From contig DATLXH010000166.1 in assembly GCA_035576005.1 (NCBI GenBank), forward strand, positions 1 through 19,795: 19,795 nt of DNA. The letters are read 5' to 3'. The stretch comes from DATLXH01 sp035576005. GTDB taxonomy: Bacteria > Acidobacteriota > Thermoanaerobaculia > Gp7-AA8. A program made the translations under genes and the position numbers. Under the pieces are notes generated by a model. It was not told the DNA's origin and did not search any database. It saw nothing but the letters and a program-made list of their open reading frames with translations. Below, one piece after another: positions 14,951-19,795 of this stretch; the stretch's first letter is position 1; each line of letters opens with the position of its first letter.

Positions 14951-16158
14951 CCTTCCACAAGCTCACGACGATTCTCTGCACTCTGGCCATGCTCGCCTCC
15001 AGCGGGTGCGGGAAGAGTGATGCGTCCGGCAGACCAGGTAGCGGGCGGGAGCGTGGCGGTGATCTGCCTCCGAAGCGCGTCCGCATAGAGAAGGCTCAGG
15101 AGCGGGCGATCGGCGAGTCGGTTCTCGTCAACGGGACCCTCGATGCTTATGACCGGGCGATTGCCGGGACCAAGGTTGCGGGTCGTCTCTCGGTGATCTC
15201 AATTGATCTGGGAAGCCGGGTGCGACGCGGTCAGATGATTGCCCGCGTTGATCCGACGGACTACAACATCCGGTTGCAGCAGGCCGAGGCTTCGCTCTCC
15301 CAGGCACGAGCCCGTCTGGGGCTCTCGCCAGATGGTACTGGCGACGGCGTCAACCCTTCCGATACCGGGACGGTACGAGAGGCCCGTGCCGTGCTCGAGG
15401 AAGCACGCGCGAAGCGCGGGCGCTACGAGTCGTTGCTTGCGAGCGGTCTTGTCTCCAAAGCCGACTTCGACACGGTTCAGGCCTCGGCCCGCGTTGCTGA
15501 GGGTCGGGCGCAGGACGCGCTCGAAGAGATTCGAACGCGTCAGGGTGCGCTTTCCCAAAGGCGTGCTGAACTGGCTCTTGCGCGACAGCAGCTGACGGAC
15601 ACAGGGATCTATGCGTCGTTTGATGGCGTGGTGCAGCAACGAATGGCCAGCATAGGTGAGTACCTTGCGGCCGGGGCGCCGGTTGCGGAGATCGTCAAGG
15701 TCGATCCGTTGCGTTTTCGCGCTGACGTGCCGGAGCGTGACGCCGCCACCATCCGGGTTGGACAGGTCGTCCGCATTACTCTCGAGGCGAGTCCCCGCGA
15801 ATACGCCGGTCGCGTGACGCGACTCGCGCCGACCATCACCGAGCGGACCAGAGTGCTCGCAATCGAGGCTGACATCGCCAATGACGGAGCCCTCCGCGCT
15901 GGCTCGTTTGCCCGGGCCACCATCGTGACCGGCTCCTCCCAGCCGGCGCTGACGGTGCCGGCCGGCGCAGTTGTGACGTTCGCAGGGATTCAGAAGCTCA
16001 TCATTGTCCAGAAGGGAAAAGCGTCGGAGAAACCGGTGACTACCGGAAGACGCAGCGGCGCATACATCGAGATCCTGAGCGGCGTCGAGCCGGGGGACGA
16101 GATTGTCCTCAATCCTGCAAACATTCGCTCGGGCCAGCCTCTGGAGATCACGCGTTAA
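14947..16158 (+). CDS. RND efflux periplasmic adaptor lipoprotein (HlyD/MFP family)
   Basis: A 403-residue membrane-fusion protein. The N-terminus carries a short signal with lipobox LASSGC, so C21 is the likely lipidated residue anchoring it to the inner membrane. Then come the first half of the lipoyl domain (VAGRLSVISIDLGSRVRRGQ, MIARVDPTDYNIRLQQAEAS), a long alpha-helical hairpin (about 115-215, rich in Ala/Arg/Glu), the second lipoyl half (TDTGIYASFDGVVQQRMASI), a beta-barrel (VDPLRFRADVPERDAATI) and a membrane-proximal domain ending GVEPGDEIVLNPANIRSGQ. This is the adaptor of a tripartite pump; the pump gene starts 9 bp later. The ribosome site at 14947 is weak, possibly because of coupling to an upstream short frame. 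The exported substrate is unknown. No TolC-like gene follows. Intact. Confidence 0.93.
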   Translation: MTFHKLTTILCTLAMLASSGCGKSDASGRPGSGRERGGDLPPKRVRIEKAQERAIGESVLVNGTLDAYDRAIAGTKVAGRLSVISIDLGSRVRRGQMIARVDPTDYNIRLQQAEASLSQARARLGLSPDGTGDGVNPSDTGTVREARAVLEEARAKRGRYESLLASGLVSKADFDTVQASARVAEGRAQDALEEIRTRQGALSQRRAELALARQQLTDTGIYASFDGVVQQRMASIGEYLAAGAPVAEIVKVDPLRFRADVPERDAATIRVGQVVRITLEASPREYAGRVTRLAPTITERTRVLAIEADIANDGALRAGSFARATIVTGSSQPALTVPAGAVVTFAGIQKLIIVQKGKASEKPVTTGRRSGAYIEILSGVEPGDEIVLNPANIRSGQPLEITR

Positions 16159-16167
16159 CGTGTAGTC

Positions 16168-16803
16168 ATGCAGAGACTCGCTGAAATCTGTATCCGCCGA
16201 CCGATCTTCGCTTCGATGATCGTTCTCGCTCTAGTCGTGATCGGCGCCGCGGGCTACACGCAGCTTGGCGTCGATCGGTATCCATCAGTCGACCTGCTTA
16301 CAGTTGCCATTCGAACCTTCCTTCCCGGTGCGGCTCCCGAGGAAGTCGAGTCTCTCATCACGCAGACAATCGAAGAAGCCGTCAACACCGTCGATGGTAT
16401 CGACGAGTTGCGCTCCGTGTCGGGAGCTGGCAACTCGATCGTCATCGCCACGTTCAAGTTCGAGCGCGATCTGGAGAGCGCCACGCAGGACATTCGCGAC
16501 CGTGTGAACTCTGTTCTGAACCGACTGCCTGACGACGCCACGTCGCCTGTGGTGCAGAAGTTCGACAACGACAGCTCTCCGGTTCTGACCCTCTCGCTCT
16601 CGGGCGACCGCTCCCTTCGAGAGCTCACCGAGCTCGCCGATAAGACGGTTCGAGTCCTGCTCGAGCGAACTGGGGGAGTTGGCGAAGTCCGAGTCGTCGG
16701 CGGGCTCGACAGGGCCATCAACGTCTGGATCGACGGGATCGTCTGGCCGCCTATCAGCTCCCGATCACAGCCGTTCGCGACGCACTCGATCGCCAGAATG
16801 TAG
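16168..16803 (+). CDS. RND efflux pump (HAE1/AcrB-MexF type), N-terminal part before a frameshift
   Basis: The frame opens MQRLAEICIRRPIFASMIV, the standard RND N-terminus with the first membrane helix, and runs through the porter domain: LPGAAPEEVESLITQTIEEA, VDGIDELRSVSGAGNSIVI, QDIRDRVNSVLNRLPDDA and VVGGLDRAINVWID. After D189 (16732-16734) the family expects D-x-D-R-L-A-A-Y. The DNA reads GAC GG GAT CGT CTG GCC, one base short, so this frame derails into about 22 unrelated residues and stops at 16803. The remaining ~903 residues follow in the adjacent frame. As written, this piece cannot pump. If the missing base is a sequencing error the gene is one intact protein of about 1093 residues. 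It begins 9 bp after the adaptor stop. Confidence 0.85.
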   Translation: MQRLAEICIRRPIFASMIVLALVVIGAAGYTQLGVDRYPSVDLLTVAIRTFLPGAAPEEVESLITQTIEEAVNTVDGIDELRSVSGAGNSIVIATFKFERDLESATQDIRDRVNSVLNRLPDDATSPVVQKFDNDSSPVLTLSLSGDRSLRELTELADKTVRVLLERTGGVGEVRVVGGLDRAINVWIDGIVWPPISSRSQPFATHSIARM

Positions 16804-16805
16804 AC

Positions 16806-19448
16806 TTGCCCGGTGGCAACGTTACCGGAGAGCGACAGGAGCTGACTCTCCGCACGATGGGGCGATTCAACGAGCCCGCTGCGTTCGAGAATCTCGTAGT
16901 CGCCACTCGGACGGATAGCGTTGCGGGCGGCGCGCTGTCCGACCCGACTGCCTCTTCGACCCCAATCCGAATTCGCGACATAGGCCGGGTCGAGGATGGA
17001 ACCAAGGAACAGCGGAGCCTGGCTCGTCTTGACGGAGTCCCGACGGTTACGCTCGATATCAGACGACAGTCAGGGTCGAACACGATCGAGGTGATCAACG
17101 GAGTCAAGCGTGCCCTGCCGGGAGTTTCAGATCAGCTCCCGCCCGATGTGAAACTCGAGATCATCCGCGATCAATCGCGCTACATCGAAGCGGCACTCCA
17201 CGAGATCAAAATCCACCTGGTCCTCGGCAGCATCCTGGCCTGCCTCGTCGTGCTCCTCTTCATGCGCTCCTGGCGCTCGACGGTGATCGCAGGGATTGCC
17301 ATCCCTGCCTCGGTCGTCTCCACGTTCGGGATGATGTGGGCCCTCGACTTCACACTCAACAGCGTGACGATGCTCGCACTGGTGCTGATGGTAGGGATTG
17401 TCATCGACGACGCCATCGTCGTTCTCGAGAACATCTTCCGCTTCATTGAAGAGAAGAAGATGAATCCGCTCGATGCCGCGCGCGAGGCCACTCGCGATAT
17501 CGGCCTCGCGGTGCTTGCAACGACGCTCTCTCTCGTCGTCATCTTCCTGCCTGTCTCATTCATGTCCTCGGTGTCGGGTCGGTTCCTCTACCAGTTCGGC
17601 ATCACCGCAGCGGTGGCGATCATGGTGTCGCTACTGGTCTCTTTCACGCTGACTCCGATGATGAGCTCGCGACTTCTGAGCCTCAAGGATGCCGAGGGGA
17701 GCGGTGCGCATGCTGCCGCGCATGGCGCTGCCACCTCCCGCGTCGGTTTCTACGCGAAGGTCGACCGTCTTTACAGCCGGATGCTCGAGTTCTCCATGCG
17801 GCACCGCACGCTCGTCGCTGTGACGGCGCTTGTGATCGTGCTGCTGAGCATCCCGCTCTACAAACTCGTCAAACAGGAGTTCATCCCGACGAACGTCGAC
17901 GAAGCGGAGTTCGATGTCAACGTCAATGCACCTCAGGGAACGAGTCTCTCTGCCATGAATGAGGCGATGACGGCGATCGAAAAGGAATTGATGGATACCC
18001 CGGGTGTACAACTCGTTCTCGCATCGGCGGGGGGCGGGTTCCTGAGCTCAACAAACAGCGGCAGTGCCTACGTCCGTATCGCCCCTCACGAGGAACGAAC
18101 GCTGTCGTTCACCAAGTTCTGGAACTCACTGAAGAAGGGAAAGCCGTGGGAGGTTTTCAAGGGGAATTACTCTGCGCAGGATGTGATGCAGGACGTGCGC
18201 AAACGAACGCGGAAGTTCGCGCCCATTCGAGTCGCTCCTCGTAACCCCCCCTCGTTCAACTTCGGCCCTGGCGGTCGCTCGGACATCAACTTCGTCATTC
18301 GCGGTCCCGAGCTCGAGCAGCTGTCTGTATACGCCGAGGAGCTGATCGCACGGTCCGGGAAACTCGGCGGAATCGTTGATCTCGATACGAGTCTCGAGCT
18401 CGACAAGCCTGAGCTCCGCGCGGAGATTGATCGCGCGCGGGCCGCAGATCTCGGTGTCAACACGTCAGACATTGCCTCGAGTCTCAATGTCATGGTCGGC
18501 GGCGATCAGGAAGCGACTCGCTATCGCGATGCCTCGGTTAATGAAGATTATGACGTGCAGTTGCGTGTTGAGAGCGCGAACAGAATCAGCCCGGAAGCAA
18601 TCGGGAGACTTTACGTTCCGAGCACCCAGGGCGGGCTCGTTCGGCTTGATAATGTCGTCACCATCAAGAGAGGCCTGAGCCCGTCCCGGATCGACAGGCT
18701 CGATCGCGAGCGGCAGGTGTCGGTTAGTGCCGGCGTAGCTCCCGGCGCGGCTCTGGCGGATCGGATTGAGGCGATGCGGGGTGCCGTACGCGACATGAAC
18801 CTTCCGGCCGGCTACACGACAGCAGTGACTGGACGTGGCCGTGAGCTGGAACGGACGTTTCACGAGTTCATCTGGGCCTTCATGCTGTCCATCATCTTCA
18901 TGTACATGATTCTCGCCTCACAGTTCGAGAGCGTCATTCATCCGATCACGATCCTGCTTAGTCTGCCGCTCGCGGTTCCGTTCGCCTTGTTCTCGCAGTT
19001 CATCACTGGCAACACGCTCAACCTTTACTCGGCTCTCGGAATACTGGTGCTCTTCGGCGTTGTGAAGAAGAACTCGATTTTGCAGGTCGATCACATGAAC
19101 AACCTTCGCGCTCGGGGGATGGACCGCGCTGCGGCGATTCTGCAGGCGAACCGCGACCGGCTGCGCCCGATCCTGATGACGACTCTGGCCCTCGTGGCGG
19201 GCATGCTTCCTCTTGCGCTCGGCACCGGCCCCGGCTCTGAAGAGCGGCGCTCGATTGCTGTGGTGGTCATTGGAGGACAGTCACTTTCCCTGTTGCTGAC
19301 TCTACTGGTGACCCCGGTCGCCTATTCGCTCTTCGACGATCTCGCGCAGAGTAAGCCTTGGCGCCCCATCGTCGCCAGGTTCAGGCCCGCTGGCAGAGTC
19401 TCGGGCGAGCCGCCTCTCCGTCCTGCTTTTCCTCCCCGCGACGCGTAA
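16806..19448 (+). CDS. RND efflux pump (HAE1/AcrB-MexF type), main part after the frameshift
   Basis: The frame is already family-like from 16737 (DRLAAYQLPITAVRDALDRQ, NVDLPGGNVTGERQELTL), well upstream of its first usable start, so it continues the preceding gene and is not a separate one. It carries the rest of the proton-driven transporter. The membrane helices include LALVLMVGIVIDDAIVVLEN, with the paired aspartates of the proton relay (near 17406-17411), and ALGILVLFGVVKKNSILQVD, with the relay lysine (19068). The second porter half, GRGRELERTFHEFIWAFMLS, and the C-terminal helices up to about 19360 are complete. The last 30 or so residues are Arg/Pro-rich and run into repeat-like DNA. 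It works with the upstream adaptor; cargo is unknown. Confidence 0.9.
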   Translation: MPGGNVTGERQELTLRTMGRFNEPAAFENLVVATRTDSVAGGALSDPTASSTPIRIRDIGRVEDGTKEQRSLARLDGVPTVTLDIRRQSGSNTIEVINGVKRALPGVSDQLPPDVKLEIIRDQSRYIEAALHEIKIHLVLGSILACLVVLLFMRSWRSTVIAGIAIPASVVSTFGMMWALDFTLNSVTMLALVLMVGIVIDDAIVVLENIFRFIEEKKMNPLDAAREATRDIGLAVLATTLSLVVIFLPVSFMSSVSGRFLYQFGITAAVAIMVSLLVSFTLTPMMSSRLLSLKDAEGSGAHAAAHGAATSRVGFYAKVDRLYSRMLEFSMRHRTLVAVTALVIVLLSIPLYKLVKQEFIPTNVDEAEFDVNVNAPQGTSLSAMNEAMTAIEKELMDTPGVQLVLASAGGGFLSSTNSGSAYVRIAPHEERTLSFTKFWNSLKKGKPWEVFKGNYSAQDVMQDVRKRTRKFAPIRVAPRNPPSFNFGPGGRSDINFVIRGPELEQLSVYAEELIARSGKLGGIVDLDTSLELDKPELRAEIDRARAADLGVNTSDIASSLNVMVGGDQEATRYRDASVNEDYDVQLRVESANRISPEAIGRLYVPSTQGGLVRLDNVVTIKRGLSPSRIDRLDRERQVSVSAGVAPGAALADRIEAMRGAVRDMNLPAGYTTAVTGRGRELERTFHEFIWAFMLSIIFMYMILASQFESVIHPITILLSLPLAVPFALFSQFITGNTLNLYSALGILVLFGVVKKNSILQVDHMNNLRARGMDRAAAILQANRDRLRPILMTTLALVAGMLPLALGTGPGSEERRSIAVVVIGGQSLSLLLTLLVTPVAYSLFDDLAQSKPWRPIVARFRPAGRVSGEPPLRPAFPPRDA

Positions 19449-19453
19449 GGGTA

Positions 19454-19480
19454 GCGAGCGGGGCGAAGCAGGGAAAGGGG
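19454..19480. repeat. Degenerate copy of the 69-bp repeat's purine-rich arm
   Basis: GCGAGCGGGGCGAAGCAGGG followed by AAAGGGGC closely matches the GCGAGCGAAGCGAAGCAGGG-AGAGGGGC arm of the copy at 19697-19765, in the same orientation. The end of the pump gene just before it (TGCTTTTCCTCCCCGCG) can pair with this arm, so the structure lies at the gene's 3' end and may stabilise or end its transcript. Confidence 0.45.
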
Positions 19481-19490
19481 CATAGCAAGC

Positions 19491-19566
19491 GGTTTGGGTC
19501 CGTATTTGCCAAACCCCGGCCTAAGAAAGCCTTAAGTTTTATCGGCTTGCCGGGATGTCAAGCCGA
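19491..19566. other. Two hairpins downstream of the RND operon
   Basis: GGTTTGG (19491-19497) pairs with CCAAACC (19509-19515), and TCGGCTTG (19542-19549) pairs perfectly with CAAGCCGA (19559-19566) over a 9-base loop. Neither is followed by a T-run on the plus strand, so they are at best weak or factor-assisted terminators for the pump operon. The rest of 19449-19795 shows no gene I can support; a frame open to the right edge merely translates the repeat. Confidence 0.35.
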
Positions 19567-19680
19567 GCCCCTCCCGCACGGCCGCCCCAGCTCGGGGATG
19601 ACACTTCGTTCTCGTTCCGTTCGCGCCACCTTGCCGCACATCGCTTCTGATGAGACCGGTTCACTGACTGACGTGGTTGA

Positions 19681-19765
19681 GCCGCGAAGCGGCGTATCCC
19701 TCTCCCCGGCGGGGAGAGGGAAGCGAGCGAAGCGAAGCAGGGAGAGGGGCGTGAAAGTCTCGCCA
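19681..19765. repeat. 69-bp repeat, copy B with leading GAA-loop hairpin (inverted partner at 278-346)
   Basis: A GCCGC-GAA-GCGGC hairpin (19681-19693) leads into 19697-19765, the exact reverse complement of 278-346. The core is a CCCTCTCCCCGGCGGGGAGAGGG palindrome, then AGCGAGCGAAGCGAAGCAGG and GAGAGGGGCGTGAAAGTCTC. After 19765 the two copies diverge, so the identical unit ends cleanly at CGCCA. Before 19697 similarity persists with small changes (CGCCGCTT/CGCCGCGTT). This points to a mobile or amplified non-coding element. Confidence 0.85.
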
Positions 19766-19795
19766 GTCCGTCGGAAAGGGGGAGGTCTTCGTATC

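Noticed and set aside
16735..16806. Programmed frameshifting in the RND gene
   Set aside because: There is no slippery heptamer or downstream pseudoknot evident, and RND pumps are not known to use recoding; a plain one-base deletion explains it.
19542..19566. Rho-independent terminator for the RND operon
   Set aside because: The hairpin is good, but the plus strand after it is C-rich with no T-run, so it is listed only as a hairpin.
19599..19795. Frame open from an ATG at about 19599 to the right edge
   Set aside because: It mainly translates the palindromic repeat (SLSPAGRGKRAKRSRERG) and lacks any family match or ribosome site.

Overview
The window is chromosomal, GC-rich bacterial DNA. 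A secreted multidomain glycosidase-like protein with a degenerate dockerin-type tail, a DUF5916-type outer-membrane barrel protein with an N-terminal CBM9-like domain, a Tat-exported molybdenum hydroxylase and an RND pump point to a Gram-negative soil or sediment bacterium. The tail's 'LYLIHHAFAGGPAP' pattern suggests Acidobacteriota or a related phylum. This placement is inferred from gene style only, because the window holds no rRNA or other marker gene.

Layout. 1-640 is a decayed, mobile-element-like edge: the N-terminus of an IS1182-type transposase running off the left end, two GC-rich palindromic repeats, and a broken C-terminal relic of a UvrA-like ATPase. 641-3486 (minus) holds a small VOC/glyoxalase-fold protein and a DUF5916 barrel protein broken by two single-base frameshifts. 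3670-7473 (plus) is an intact, tightly overlapping three-gene operon for a periplasmic PaoABC-type molybdenum aldehyde oxidoreductase. 7557-10518 (minus) converges on it and reads pirin, then tupA-tupB-tupC, a tungstate ABC importer. 10836-13811 (plus) is a large secreted protein with clan GH-A glycosidase features, whose dockerin-like tail is cut off by stop codons. 13846-14679 (minus) is an atypical crotonase-superfamily enzyme. 14947-19448 (plus) is an RND efflux pair: a lipoprotein adaptor and an HAE1-type pump gene split by a one-base deletion. 19449-19795 has no convincing gene and carries more palindromic repeats.

How the parts work together. The PaoABC-like enzyme needs a molybdopterin cofactor and exported Fe-S and FAD partners. 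The neighbouring Tup importer would supply tungstate (or molybdate), so the two convergent units may form a metal-oxyanion module. The adaptor and pump form one efflux operon; no outer-membrane channel gene follows it inside the window.

Most notable: (i) an exact 69-bp repeat occurs in inverted orientation at both ends of the window (278-346 and 19697-19765), within a family of related palindromes; (ii) frameshifts recur in conserved genes (DUF5916 twice, the pump once, the glycosidase tail twice), which may be sequencing indels or real decay; (iii) a dockerin-type tail sits behind a GH-A-like catalytic protein of no subfamily I can name. I did not find a convincing wholly new system such as a defence island, CRISPR array or biosynthetic cluster.
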